Source: Methylopila sp. M107
Lineage (GTDB): Bacteria > Pseudomonadota > Alphaproteobacteria > Rhizobiales > Methylopilaceae
Assembly (NCBI RefSeq): GCF_000384475.1
Contig: NZ_ARWB01000001.1
Location: 2,274,176-2,338,175, forward strand
Direction of reading: 5' to 3'
DNA: 64,000 bases
In this document: piece after piece, positions 32,902-41,786 of the stretch
Layout of the letters: every line of letters begins with the position of its first letter
How positions within the stretch are numbered: position 1 is the first letter of the stretch
Notes under the pieces: generated by a model
The model's database searches: none
Seen by the model: only the letters and a program-made list of their open reading frames with translations
Told to the model about the DNA's origin: nothing
Made by a program: the position numbers and the translations under genes

Positions 32902-33652
32902 CGCCACATTCTGCTCCAAGGCGGGGAGCGTGATGTCAGTCTCGATCGTCAGCTCGTCCGTTCGTCGCCAGCGACCCGTCCATGTCGCGCGGGAGCCCTG
33001 AAGCGGATTTGCCGAACGAGCGCCGATCACGGTCTGTCCGCAACCTCGGTGGCTCGCCCCGCCAATCCCGGCCGTAGTCGCCACCAAAATCCCTCCCCTC
33101 AGATTCCCTTCTTCCCGAAGCGTCTGTCGGTACTCGACACACGGTCGGCGGGCCCGGTCCGGACATGTCTGGCGCAACGGCGAAGCGCCGGGTTGAGCAA
33201 ATATCTGCGGACACAGACGCCGCTTCACCGCATCATCAAGTCATTGCTGGCGTCGAATTGCGCGACGGAAACAACGTTTCGAAACTTAAGAAATTTTTGA
33301 ATGCTTTAAGAGTAACTCTACATTGGCGAGTTCGCGGCCATCGAGATCATCCCCGGCTGAGAAGCCGTGACCCGGAATGCTGCTAGCGGCGCCGATCGTT
33401 TCGCCGGCTGCATGATCGAAGACATGACGCCCGCTCCGCCGCGGATCGCGGAGCAGCTGATATCCTTGGCGGACATGGCGATAGCGGCCACGTTGAAGAA
33501 CCGCGCAGTCCGTCCAGAGGTTCCGGCGTCGTCGCAATCGCAAGGGACGCGCTGACGCGCCTTCGGTCGAGAATCAGCGAGAGCCGTCTCGATCTGAGCC
33601 GACCTGGCGCGCGCCGCTTGACCCGTGCGCGCGATCGTGACGATGCCAAGCC
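32902..33652. other. Gene-free spacer between Crp/Fnr and AEC genes
   Basis: About 750 bases. An AT-rich patch at 33,270-33,330 may hold promoters for the divergent genes. A 62-codon open frame at 33,367-33,555 has no ribosome site and no domain I recognise, so I do not call it. Confidence 0.4.
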
Positions 33653-34585
33653 ATGCAAGCGATCCTCAATGCGGCCCTGCCGATCTTCGCCCTGATCCTG
33701 ACCGGCTTCCTGTGCGGCCGCTTCGGCATGTTCGCGCCGGAGGCGACCAGCAGCATCAACCGCTTCGCGGCCTATCTGGCGCTCCCCGCGCTGCTGTTCG
33801 TGGCGATGACCCGCATCACGCCGGACCAGCTCGGCCAGCTCGGCTTCATGGTCGCCTATCTCGTCCCGATCGTCGTGATCTATGCGGCGGGTTTCGTGTT
33901 GGCCCGCCTCCGGGGGCTCGGGCTCGCCGGCGCGAGCCTCGGCGGGCTCACCGCGAGCTACAGCAATGTCGGCTTCATGGGCGTGCCGCTCTGCCTGCTC
34001 GTCTTCGGCGAGGACGGGCTGCAGCCCGCCGTGGTCGCGACGCTGTTCACGGCCTGCGTCCAGTTCCTCTTCGCGATCGCGCTGATCGAGATCGAGGCGC
34101 GGCGCGGGCGGAGCGCGTGGCGGACGGCCGGCAAGGTCGCGGGCTCGCTCGTCGCCAACCCGCTCTGCCTCGCGCCGCTGCTCGGCCTTGCGATCGGCGT
34201 TTCGGGCTTAAGCCTGCCGGTCCCGGTCGAGCGGTTCGCGAGCCTGCTCGGCGGCGCGGCGACGCCCTGCGCGCTGATCTGCATCGGCCTGTTCTTCGCC
34301 GATCAGGCGGGGACGAGGCAGGACGCCGGCGCGATCGGCGCGACGCTCGCGCTGAAGCTTCTGGCCCAGCCGGCGATCGCGGCCGTGCTCGCGCTTTACG
34401 TGTTCGACATGCCGCCGCTGTGGGCGCACGCCGCGATCCTGTTGAGCGCGCTTCCGATTGGCGCCGGCGCCTTCACGGTCGCCCAGCTCTACATGCTGCA
34501 GACCGGCGTCACCTCCGGGGCCATCATGATGTCGCACGTCGCCTCGGTCGCGACGCTCTCGCTGCTGCTCGTCTGGCTGAGCTGA
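33653..34585 (+). CDS. AEC-family transporter
   Basis: A 310-residue membrane protein with ten predicted helices in two five-helix halves, the layout of auxin-efflux-carrier family proteins. Typical features are the N-terminal ALPIFALILTGFLCGRFG, the broken-helix motif SYSNVGFMGVPL (about 103-114) in the first half and GAFTVAQLYMLQ in the second. Bacterial members export or import organic acids such as malate or malonate, but substrate cannot be deduced. It stands alone, preceded by a gene-free spacer. Confidence 0.88.
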   Translation: MQAILNAALPIFALILTGFLCGRFGMFAPEATSSINRFAAYLALPALLFVAMTRITPDQLGQLGFMVAYLVPIVVIYAAGFVLARLRGLGLAGASLGGLTASYSNVGFMGVPLCLLVFGEDGLQPAVVATLFTACVQFLFAIALIEIEARRGRSAWRTAGKVAGSLVANPLCLAPLLGLAIGVSGLSLPVPVERFASLLGGAATPCALICIGLFFADQAGTRQDAGAIGATLALKLLAQPAIAAVLALYVFDMPPLWAHAAILLSALPIGAGAFTVAQLYMLQTGVTSGAIMMSHVASVATLSLLLVWLS

Positions 34586-34644
34586 GCGACGGCCGCGCGG
34601 ACCGGCGGAGGCGCGCAAGAGCAATCGCTTGAGGGGAACGCTGG

Positions 34645-34780
34645 TCCTTACCTCTCCCCGGTGGGGAGAGGTCGCGAGGCGAAGCCGAGCGGGTGAGGGG
34701 GATCAGGGCTTTCCGGAAAGAACAAAGCCCCCTCACCCGCCGCTTCGCGTCGACCTCTCCCCGCCGGGGAGAGGTATAAG
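34645..34780. repeat. Family C long palindrome
   Basis: Arms of about 55 bases: TTACCTCTCCCCGGTGGGG ... GCGGGTGAGGGGG on the left, with CCCCCTCACCCGC ... CCGGGGAGAGGTATAA on the right, separated by a short hairpin containing CTTTCCGGAAAG. Each outer arm also folds on itself (CTCTCCCC/GGGGAGAG). Confidence 0.85.
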
Positions 34781-34814
34781 GCGGCGGCCGCGCGGACCGG
34801 CGGAGCCGCGGCCC

Positions 34815-35231
34815 TCAGGCCTCGCCGCGGGACGGCTTCACGCGCTCGGCCTTGCGGGCGTAGAGCGCGGCGGCGTCCTGTTCGGAACCGCGCCGCTTCG
34901 TCCGCGTCTGCTCGAGATTGAGCGCGGTCGCGATCAGCTGCGCGACAAGCGGGGCGTGCGGCTTGCCGGCGGAGCGATTGGCCGTCGCGCCGGATTGATC
35001 GCGGTCGGTCCTGCGGCGCCCGGGGCCACGCCCACGCGCCCGGAACGCCGGTCCTCCGGAAGCCTCCGAGCCCTGCTCGCCGCCGTCGTCCGGGCCGGCG
35101 GCGAAAATCCCGTCGGCCTCGGGCGCCGATGCGTCCGCGGCTTTCGCCTTTCTGGCCCGGTCCGCGACCCGGCGGTCGCCCGCGCGACGCTCGGCGCGAC
35201 CGGGGCCTTGTGACGGCGGTAAAATCATCAT
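34815..35231 (-). CDS. Basic disordered hypothetical protein
   Basis: A 138-residue protein, low complexity and Arg/Ala/Gly-rich for its first 85 residues, then a better ordered helix-like end (HAPLVAQLIATALNLEQTRT, DAAALYARKAERVKPS) that looks conserved. No signal peptide or known domain. The start at MMILPPSQGP is the first ATG. I recall similar C-terminal ends in uncharacterised proteins of this order. It is divergent from the EAL-domain gene. Confidence 0.5.
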   Translation of the reverse strand: MMILPPSQGPGRAERRAGDRRVADRARKAKAADASAPEADGIFAAGPDDGGEQGSEASGGPAFRARGRGPGRRRTDRDQSGATANRSAGKPHAPLVAQLIATALNLEQTRTKRRGSEQDAAALYARKAERVKPSRGEA

Positions 35232-35404
35232 CGCAAGTCGACGTCCTTCACGACGTGCAATTCATCTCGGCATGTCGTACGGTTGCGCTCGTTAACCAAG
35301 TAATTTGACGACACAGGGCCACGATACCGGAGATGAATTGTAGAACGGTTTCACATAAAGTCCATGTGAACGATTCGCCGCCGGCCCCGTAACGGACGCG
35401 CAAG

Positions 35405-37102
35405 ATGACGCCGCCGCATCTTTCGACCAGTTCGGCCGCGCCGCTCGCCCGCGCCGACGACGACGCCATCGATCTCGAGCAGACGCTCGCGGCGGTGGGC
35501 GAGGCGGCTTATTTTTGGGACGTTCCATCCGACCGGCTGCGGTGGACCGACGGCGCCCATGCGGTTCTCGGGCTTCCGGCTGAAGCCGCCATCGACACCG
35601 CGAGCGGTTTCGCGGCGCTGCTCGACCCCGAGGCGCTGACCAGCCGGCGCGAAGCCGTGTTCGGCGCGCCGCGCGCCGACGAGGGCGAAGGCGTGCCCTT
35701 CGAAGTCGAATATCCGCTGCTCAGGGGCGCGCGGACGGCGCGCTTGTGGATGCAGGATCGCGGCCGCTGGTACAGCGGAGCGAACGGACGTCCGGCCCGG
35801 GTCGTCGGCGTGATGCGGCGATTGGGCTCGCGCTACGAGGCGGCCGAGCAGGCCGCCCAGCTGACGCGTTTTGACGCCCTGACGGGCCAGCTGTCCCGCG
35901 CGCGGCTGCTGGAGATCGCGAACGCGGCGCTGACCGCCGGCGCGCGGATGCAGACCTCGTCGAGCTTCGTGCTCGTCAGCCTCACCAATCTCGGGCCGAT
36001 CAACGAGGCCTACGGCTTCGACGTCGGCGACCATGTCATTCTCGAAGTCTCGCGACGCCTGCGCGGCGCGATGCGGGGCGGCGACACGCTTGGGCGGTTC
36101 TCGACCTCGACGTTCGGCATGGTGCTGCAGGAATGCGACCGCGCCGACCTCGAGGTCGCGGCCAAGCGGCTCGTCGGGGCCGTCCACGACAATCCGGTGC
36201 AGACGGCGGCCGGCCCGGTGTCGGTGCGGATCGCGATCGGGGCCGTGGTTGCGCCGCGCCACGCCCGCGACACCGAGGAACTGGTGCAGCGCGCGCGCTC
36301 CGCGCTCGGTCGGGCGGTCGAAACCTCTACCGAGACAAACATCTATTCTCCCGATCCGAGCCGCGACGGCGCCCGCCGGGCCAATATGAAGCTCGCCGAG
36401 GAGCTGATCCTGGCGCTCAACGAGCGCCGCGTACGGCTCGCGCTGCAGCCGATCGTGCGGGCGTCGGACCGCGAGGTCTGCTGGAGCGAGGCGCTGTTGC
36501 GCGTCGTCGACGAGACCGGCGCGGCCGTGTCCGGCGGCCACCTTGCGGCCGCGGCCGAGGAGGTCGGCGTGGTCAACATGCTCGACCGCAGGATGCTCGA
36601 TCTCGCCGCGACCTATCTCGCCGAACATCCCGAGGAGCGCGTCGCGATCAACGTCTCGGCCGCCACCACGGCTGACGCGAGCTGGGCCGAGGCGCTCGCC
36701 GGCTGGGTGGCGCTGCGGCCCGACATCGCGGAGCGCATGACCGTCGAGATCACGGAGACGGCCGTGATCGCCGACCTCGACGTCGCGGCGGCTTTCGTGC
36801 GCGACCTCAAGGCGCATGGCGTCAAGGTCGCGATCGACGACTTCGGCTCCGGCCATTCTTCGTTCAAGGCGCTCCGCGAGCTCGCCGTGGACTTCGTCAA
36901 GATCGACGGCGGCTTCGTCAGCGACCTCGAGACGTCCGCCGACAGCGGCGCCTTCGTGCGCGCCCTGATCGCGCTCGCGCGCGAACTCGGGCTCGACATC
37001 GTGGCCGAGCAGGTCGAGACCGAGACCGTCGCCGACCTTCTGACCAGATGGGGCGCGACCTATCTGCAGGGCGACCTGGTGGGATCGCCGGCTCTGGTGT
37101 GA
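35405..37102 (+). CDS. PAS-GGDEF(degenerate)-EAL phosphodiesterase
   Basis: A 565-residue cytoplasmic signalling protein. A PAS-like fold (about 28-140, AYFWDVPSDRLRWTDGAH) precedes a GGDEF domain (about 160-310) whose active-site loop reads FSTSTF instead of GGDEF, so cyclase activity is lost. The C-terminal EAL domain (about 325-565) keeps the EAL motif (SEALLRV), INVS, the paired Asp of IDDFGSGHSS, the Lys of FVKIDGGF and the final Glu of AEQVETE, as needed for c-di-GMP hydrolysis. It probably lowers c-di-GMP in response to a signal sensed by PAS. No membrane helices are present. Confidence 0.9.
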   Translation: MTPPHLSTSSAAPLARADDDAIDLEQTLAAVGEAAYFWDVPSDRLRWTDGAHAVLGLPAEAAIDTASGFAALLDPEALTSRREAVFGAPRADEGEGVPFEVEYPLLRGARTARLWMQDRGRWYSGANGRPARVVGVMRRLGSRYEAAEQAAQLTRFDALTGQLSRARLLEIANAALTAGARMQTSSSFVLVSLTNLGPINEAYGFDVGDHVILEVSRRLRGAMRGGDTLGRFSTSTFGMVLQECDRADLEVAAKRLVGAVHDNPVQTAAGPVSVRIAIGAVVAPRHARDTEELVQRARSALGRAVETSTETNIYSPDPSRDGARRANMKLAEELILALNERRVRLALQPIVRASDREVCWSEALLRVVDETGAAVSGGHLAAAAEEVGVVNMLDRRMLDLAATYLAEHPEERVAINVSAATTADASWAEALAGWVALRPDIAERMTVEITETAVIADLDVAAAFVRDLKAHGVKVAIDDFGSGHSSFKALRELAVDFVKIDGGFVSDLETSADSGAFVRALIALARELGLDIVAEQVETETVADLLTRWGATYLQGDLVGSPALV

Positions 37103-37161
37103 AAGCGGCTCCGGGATTCCGGCGTGGGCCAATAGTTCAATATTGGCGAGTTCATCTCGAC

Positions 37162-37255
37162 CGTCATGCCCGAGCTTGCTCTGGTATCCACGACTTGATC
37201 GTAGCGATCTACGATCTCAGTGAGTCGTGGATGCCCGGCTCCGCCGGGCATGACA
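37162..37255. repeat. Family A palindromic repeat, copy 3
   Basis: CGTCATGCCCGAGCTTGCTC at the left and CGGCTCCGCCGGGCATGACA at the right enclose TCCACGACTTGATCG and GAGTCGTGGATG arms. It lies in the gap between the convergent EAL gene and ispG. Confidence 0.92.
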
Positions 37256-37289
37256 GCTCTTATCGGAACACCGTTGCGCGAAACGCGCT

Positions 37290-38570
37290 CTATTCGGCGG
37301 CGTCGCGCCCGCCCGCGCCGAAGCGGCGGGCGACGTAGTCTTCGACCATCACCTTGAAGTCCTCGACCAGCGTCGGCCCGCGCAGCGTCGCGACCTTCTT
37401 GCCGTCGACGAACACCGGCGCGGTCGGGGCCTCGCCGGTGCCGGGCAGCGAGATGCCGATATCGGCGTGCTTCGATTCGCCCGGCCCGTTCACGATGCAG
37501 CCCATCACCGCGACGTTGAGCGCCTCGGCCCCGGGGTAGAGCCGCTTCCACTCCGGCATGCGGGCGACGATGTGGTTCTGGACGTCGCGGGCGAGCTCCT
37601 GGAACACCGTCGAGGTGGTGCGGCCGCAGCCGGGGCACGCCGCGACCAGCGGTACGAATGTGCGGAAGCCCATGGTCTGCAGGATTTCCTGCGCGACCTT
37701 GACCTCGGTCGTCCGGTCGCCGCCGGGCTCGGGCGTCAGCGACACGCGGATCGTGTCGCCGACCCCCTGCTGCAGCAGCACGCCGAGCGCGGCCGACGAC
37801 GCCACGATGCCCTTCGAGCCCATGCCGGCCTCGGTCAGGCCGAGATGGAGCGCATAGTCGGCGCGGCGGGCGAGCTCGGCATAAACCGCGATGAGATCCT
37901 GCACGGCCGAAACCTTCGCGGACAGGATGATCCTGTCGCGCTTCAGCCCAAGGTCCTCGGCGCGCGCGGCGGATATCAGCACGGAGCGGATGAGCGCCTC
38001 GCGGGTGACCTCGCGGGCGTCCTTCGGGGCGGGCGCCGCGGCGTTCTCGTCCATCAGCGCGGTCAGCAGCTCGCCGTCGAGCGAGCCCCAATTGCCGCCG
38101 ATGCGGACCGCCTTGTCGTTAGCCGCCGCGATCTCGATGATCTGCGCGAACTGTTTGTCCTTCTTGGCGCCGAAGCCGACGTTGCCGGGATTGATGCGGT
38201 ACTTCGCGAGCGCCTCGGCGCAGGCCGGATGCTCGGCCAGCAGCTTGTGGCCGATATAGTGGAAGTCGCCGACCAGCGGCACGGTTACGCCACGTTTCGC
38301 CAACTGGTCGCGGATGTGCGGAACGGCCGCCGCCGCCTCGTCGCGGTCGACCGTGATGCGCACGAGTTCGGAGCCTGCGCGCGCGAGCGCCGCGACCTGC
38401 GCGACGGTGCCCGGAATGTCCGCCGTGTCGGTGTTGGTCATCGACTGCACGACGATCGGGGCCGCGCCGCCGACCGTGACGCCGCCGACGACGACGCTTT
38501 GCGACGCGCGGCGGGGCGCGAGCGCGGCCGGGCAGTCGACCGGCTGAGCGGGGCAGGGCATGTCGTTCAT
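37290..38570 (-). CDS. ispG: 4-hydroxy-3-methylbut-2-enyl diphosphate synthase IspG (GcpE)
   Basis: A 426-residue enzyme of the MEP isoprenoid pathway that reduces ME-cPP to HMBPP using a 4Fe-4S cluster. The N-terminal TIM barrel has [11 protein letters not shown] and [11 protein letters not shown]; the C-terminal part carries the cluster cysteines in CPGCGRTT and CIVNGPGE, with the catalytic Glu in the latter segment. ATG 38570 overlaps the zur stop as ATGA, and MNDMPCP fits the family; the upstream open frame is zur in another frame. Coupling to a zinc regulator is noteworthy for a metalloenzyme gene. Confidence 0.95.
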   Translation of the reverse strand: MNDMPCPAQPVDCPAALAPRRASQSVVVGGVTVGGAAPIVVQSMTNTDTADIPGTVAQVAALARAGSELVRITVDRDEAAAAVPHIRDQLAKRGVTVPLVGDFHYIGHKLLAEHPACAEALAKYRINPGNVGFGAKKDKQFAQIIEIAAANDKAVRIGGNWGSLDGELLTALMDENAAAPAPKDAREVTREALIRSVLISAARAEDLGLKRDRIILSAKVSAVQDLIAVYAELARRADYALHLGLTEAGMGSKGIVASSAALGVLLQQGVGDTIRVSLTPEPGGDRTTEVKVAQEILQTMGFRTFVPLVAACPGCGRTTSTVFQELARDVQNHIVARMPEWKRLYPGAEALNVAVMGCIVNGPGESKHADIGISLPGTGEAPTAPVFVDGKKVATLRGPTLVEDFKVMVEDYVARRFGAGGRDAAE

Positions 38571-39115
38571 GACGGGCGTGTCTCCGCGGCCGCTTCCGCT
38601 CGGGCGCTTGCGCCGCGACAATGCGCGCATTCGCCCGTCACTTCGATGACCGGCGCGCGCGGCTTGAATCCGGAGGCGCTTGCGAGCGCCGAAAGCGCGG
38701 CGCCGAGGTCGCTGGTCTCGGCCTCGCCCACCGCGCCGCAATGCTCGCAGATCAGGAACACCACCGGCGCGGCCGTGTCCTCGTCATGGTCGCGGCTGCA
38801 GGCCACATAGGCGTTGCGGCTTTCGATCCGGTGCGCGAGGCCGTGCGCCAGCAGGAAATCGAGCGCCCGATAGACCGTAATGGGCGCGGGCGGCCGCCCG
38901 CCGGCCTCCGCCAGGCGCTCGATCACGTCATAGGCGCCCGCGGGCGAGTGGCTTTCGGCGAGCGCGCCAAGCACCCGGCGGCGGATGTCGGTGAGCCGCG
39001 CGCCGCGGGCCGCGCACAACGCCTCGGCCCGCGCAAGCGTCGAGCGGGCGCAGGCGTGGTGATCGTGGTCGGGCGCGGCGAAGGCGCCGATGGCGTTTGC
39101 TGCGGCTTCTGTCAT
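38567..39115 (-). CDS. zur: Zinc uptake regulator Zur (Fur family)
   Basis: A 182-residue Fur-family repressor. The winged helix-turn-helix occupies about 28-105 ([37 protein letters not shown]), followed by the dimerisation domain with [12 protein letters not shown] and the closing CAHC pair for the structural zinc, as in Zur. A His-rich N terminus (DHDHHAC) adds possible metal ligands. It probably represses zinc import under zinc sufficiency. The end overlaps ispG by 4 bases. No znu transporter is nearby. Confidence 0.88.
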   Translation of the reverse strand: MTEAAANAIGAFAAPDHDHHACARSTLARAEALCAARGARLTDIRRRVLGALAESHSPAGAYDVIERLAEAGGRPPAPITVYRALDFLLAHGLAHRIESRNAYVACSRDHDEDTAAPVVFLICEHCGAVGEAETSDLGAALSALASASGFKPRAPVIEVTGECAHCRGASARAEAAAETRPS

Positions 39116-39172
39116 GTCGGCGCCCTCATAGCACGAAGCGCGGAACGTCGCCTCCCGCGGCGCCGCTCGCCG

Positions 39173-39208
39173 GACAAACGAAAAGCGGCGGACCGCAGGG
39201 CCCGCCGC
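39173..39208 (-). terminator. Rho-independent terminator after the Lys/Ser-rich secreted protein gene
   Basis: On the minus strand GCGGCGG, a 10-base loop, CCGCCGC and then TTTTCGTTTG, starting 26 bases after the stop at 39235. Confidence 0.7.
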
Positions 39209-39234
39209 CTCGATATGGGATGCCGTGACAGGCG

Positions 39235-39513
39235 TCACATCGTCTTCTTGGACGATTTCCCCTTCTTGGAGGACATCTTGCCCTTCGAGCTCTTCGCGGA
39301 TTTGCCCGAAGACATGGATTTTCCGGACGACATGGACTTGCCCGACGACGCCTTTTTCTCCACCGGCGCCGCGCCGGGGTTCAGCGGATTCGCAGGGTCG
39401 GCCAGATTTCCGGAGTTTCCGCTGTTCGCCGCCGACTGGGCGCCTGCAATCGTCGCCGGACCGAAGACGAGCGCTGCCGAAACGGCGGCTATCGAAAGCA
39501 TCCTGAGCGTCAT
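39235..39513 (-). CDS. Secreted Lys/Ser-rich repeat protein
   Basis: A 92-residue protein with a signal peptide ending at TIAGAQ (about residue 26). The mature part starts with an Asn/Gly/Pro segment (NSGNSGNLADPANPLNPG) and ends in a basic tail of SSGKSM, SSGKSA and SSKKGK repeats. It looks like a small, very basic periplasmic or extracellular protein of the kind that binds acidic polymers. No family is recognised. It has its own terminator and precedes zur on the same strand. Confidence 0.7.
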   Translation of the reverse strand: MTLRMLSIAAVSAALVFGPATIAGAQSAANSGNSGNLADPANPLNPGAAPVEKKASSGKSMSSGKSMSSGKSAKSSKGKMSSKKGKSSKKTM

Positions 39514-39675
39514 GAACGTTCTCCCTGAACATTTTTGTTATTGGGATAAAACGTCATGTGCTGGGTTCGGTTCCTCGCGAAACGGATTCAGCGTCAGATA
39601 CCGACCGGGTTAGTAGTCATTCGACATATAGAATACATACGCCTATTGGGTCCGCGCATTCCGGAGCAGCGGTCT

Positions 39676-40647
39676 TTACTGTTCGCCGGCCGCGAGCCTC
39701 CGCCACGCCTCGGCCGCGCAGCCCAGGAGGCCGGGGGCGGGCGCGATGACGATAGAAGTCGCGATGTTCCGCAGCATCGCGTCATAGCTCCCCTTGGCCT
39801 CGAAGGCGGAGCGGAACGCCGTGGCGTCGATCAGCTTCAGCATGCGCGGCGCGATCCCGCCGCAGACATAGACGCCGCCCTCAGCCGCGTAGAGCAAGGC
39901 GAGATCGCCGCAGAACCGTGCGAACATGGCGACGAAGCGATCCGTCGTCTCGAGAGCGCGGGCGTCGCCGTTTTCGGCCAAAGCGACGATCTCGGCGGAA
40001 GTCTTTTCGGGTGCCGCGGCGCCGTCGATCTCCGCCAGCGCCACATGGAGCCGAACCATGCCGGGCCCCGACAGCACCGCTTCCGCCTCCACCCGCCCGA
40101 GCGCGCGCCGCACCACGCCGAGCGCCGCCCATTCGCGCTCGTCGATCGCCGCCAGTTCGATATGGCCGCCCTCGCCCGGCAGCGGACGCCAGCCGGTTCC
40201 GTCGGGCGCGAGCGCCGCGACGCCGAGCCCGGTGCCTGGACCGACCGCGACCTTCAGGCCCTCCGCCGGCGCCGCGTCGCCGATCGGGACCAGCTCGTCG
40301 GGACCGAGGCGCGGCAGGGATGCGGCCTGGGCCACGAAATCGTTCATCACGATCACGCGCGCGAAGCCGAAGCGCCGTGCGATCGCGTTCGGATCGACGA
40401 CCCAGTCGCGGCGGTTGGTCAGCCTGGTCGGCCGGCCGGCCACGATGGGCGACGCGACGGCGAAGGCCGCGACATCGGCCCGGGCGCCGGATTTTTCGAG
40501 ATAGGCGCCGATCGCGCTTTCGAGGTCAGGATGGGCGTCGCCCGGCTCGACGCCGGCGTCGGTCGGGCGGAGGTCGTCGCCGGCGAGCGCGAAGCGGCAG
40601 TTGGTCCCGCCGATGTCGCCGACCAGAAGGCTTTGGCGCGCGCTCAT
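39676..40647 (-). CDS. glk: Glucokinase
   Basis: A 323-residue ROK-independent (E. coli type) glucokinase that phosphorylates glucose at C6. Visible motifs: the phosphate loop LVGDIGGTNCRFAL (about 8-21), the sugar-binding NRRDWVVD and VMNDFVAQA (catalytic Asp about 100), GPGTGLGVAAL, and GEGGHIELA with zinc/sugar ligands. Length is standard. The ATG lies 1 base after the stop of the small monooxygenase-like gene, so they form an operon. Confidence 0.93.
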   Translation of the reverse strand: MSARQSLLVGDIGGTNCRFALAGDDLRPTDAGVEPGDAHPDLESAIGAYLEKSGARADVAAFAVASPIVAGRPTRLTNRRDWVVDPNAIARRFGFARVIVMNDFVAQAASLPRLGPDELVPIGDAAPAEGLKVAVGPGTGLGVAALAPDGTGWRPLPGEGGHIELAAIDEREWAALGVVRRALGRVEAEAVLSGPGMVRLHVALAEIDGAAAPEKTSAEIVALAENGDARALETTDRFVAMFARFCGDLALLYAAEGGVYVCGGIAPRMLKLIDATAFRSAFEAKGSYDAMLRNIATSIVIAPAPGLLGCAAEAWRRLAAGEQ

Positions 40648-40648
40648 C

Positions 40649-40933
40649 TCAGCCGAGATCGACGAAGCGGACGAGCTTGTGCTTGACGAACTGCTTCACG
40701 GCTTCCTCGAACACGCGGCCGGCTTCCGCGGCCGCGGGGGAGGCGGCCGCTTCCTCGCTCGCATAGAGCGCAGAGGTCAGGAAGAAGCCGGGCGCCTCCG
40801 GGTCCTCGGCGATCGCGACGCCCCGGCAGGCCGGGTCCGCCCGCTCGACCGCGAAGGCGTTCGCGAGCGCCGCCGCGCGGAATGCGCCGGCGTGCTGCGG
40901 TTCGACTTCGAAAACGGTAGAGACAAGCTTCAT
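40649..40933 (-). CDS. Small dimeric alpha-beta barrel protein (ABM-like)
   Basis: A 94-residue protein with the ferredoxin-like strand-helix-strand pattern of antibiotic-biosynthesis-monooxygenase domains: MKLVSTVFEVEPQHAGAFRA, CRGVAIAEDPEAPGFFLTSA, then a helix and VKHKLVRFVDLG. Related proteins act on quinones or have no known substrate. The ATG at 40933 lacks a strong ribosome site. It sits 1 base ahead of glk and is divergent from a pseudouridine synthase. Confidence 0.7.
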   Translation of the reverse strand: MKLVSTVFEVEPQHAGAFRAAALANAFAVERADPACRGVAIAEDPEAPGFFLTSALYASEEAAASPAAAEAGRVFEEAVKQFVKHKLVRFVDLG

Positions 40934-40994
40934 GCCCGCGAGATAGTGCGTGCCTTTCGCCCGCCCATGTCTTGAGATTTCGAGCGACGGACCT

Positions 40995-41711
40995 ATGCCG
41001 AACGCGCCTTCGTTTTCCGCCGCCGATCTGGCCGCCCGCGTGCTGCACCGCGACGGGCTGATGCTGATCGTCGACAAGCCCGCGGGGCTGCCGGTCCATG
41101 CGGGACCGAAGGGCGGGCTCAATCTCGAGCAGTTCTTCGAAGGCCTGCGCTTCGGCCTGCCGCGGGATCCCGCGCTCGCGCACCGGCTCGATAAGGACAC
41201 CAGCGGCTGCCTCGTGCTTGGCCGCCACCGCAAGGCGCTGGCGCGGCTCGGCAAGCTGTTTTCGAACGGGCGGGTGGGCAAGACCTACTGGGCGGTCGTG
41301 AAGGGCGCGCCGGCCGAGGACGCCGGCCGCATCGACGCCCCGCTCGCCAAGCGCAGTCCCGATCGCGGCTGGTGGATGGCGGTCGATCCGGCGGGACTTC
41401 CCTCCTCGACCGAGTGGCGCGTGATGGCGCGCGGCGCGTCGCTCTCCTGGATCGAGTTCACGCCGCTGACCGGCCGCACCCACCAGATCCGCGCGCACGC
41501 CGCCCATATCGGCCTGCCGCTGATCGGCGATCCGATCTACGGCGCGGCCGCCGTCGGGGGACCGCGGCTGCATCTCCACGCCCGCGCCGTCTCGGTGCCG
41601 ATGCGGGAGGCCCATCCGCCCGTGACGGCGCAGGCGCCGCTGCCGCCCCACATGGCCGAGACCTTCGCGGCGATGGGCTGGGCGGAGCCGGCCGCGCTCG
41701 CGCCTGGGTGA
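40995..41711 (+). CDS. RluA-family RNA pseudouridine synthase
   Basis: A 238-residue stand-alone catalytic domain without an S4 domain. MLIVDKPAGLPVHAGPKGG, then the catalytic motif AHRLDKDTSGCLVLGR (Asp about residue 64) and GRTHQIRAHAAHIGLPL define the family. This subgroup (RluA/TruC-like) modifies rRNA or tRNA; the target is not known. ATG 40995 is preferred to one 45 bases upstream because family homology begins here. It overlaps nothing and leads to the lipid kinase gene. Confidence 0.88.
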   Translation: MPNAPSFSAADLAARVLHRDGLMLIVDKPAGLPVHAGPKGGLNLEQFFEGLRFGLPRDPALAHRLDKDTSGCLVLGRHRKALARLGKLFSNGRVGKTYWAVVKGAPAEDAGRIDAPLAKRSPDRGWWMAVDPAGLPSSTEWRVMARGASLSWIEFTPLTGRTHQIRAHAAHIGLPLIGDPIYGAAAVGGPRLHLHARAVSVPMREAHPPVTAQAPLPPHMAETFAAMGWAEPAALAPG

Positions 41712-41786
41712 TTGTCGCGCGCCGGAAATGTGCGCCCTATATCGATCGACGACTTCGTCATCCCGAACAGCGGATTTTCCTCGTCC

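Noticed and set aside
35351-37132. 593-residue open frame antisense to the EAL-domain gene
   Set aside because: High-GC antisense frame with Arg/His-rich low-complexity content; the plus strand has all domain motifs.
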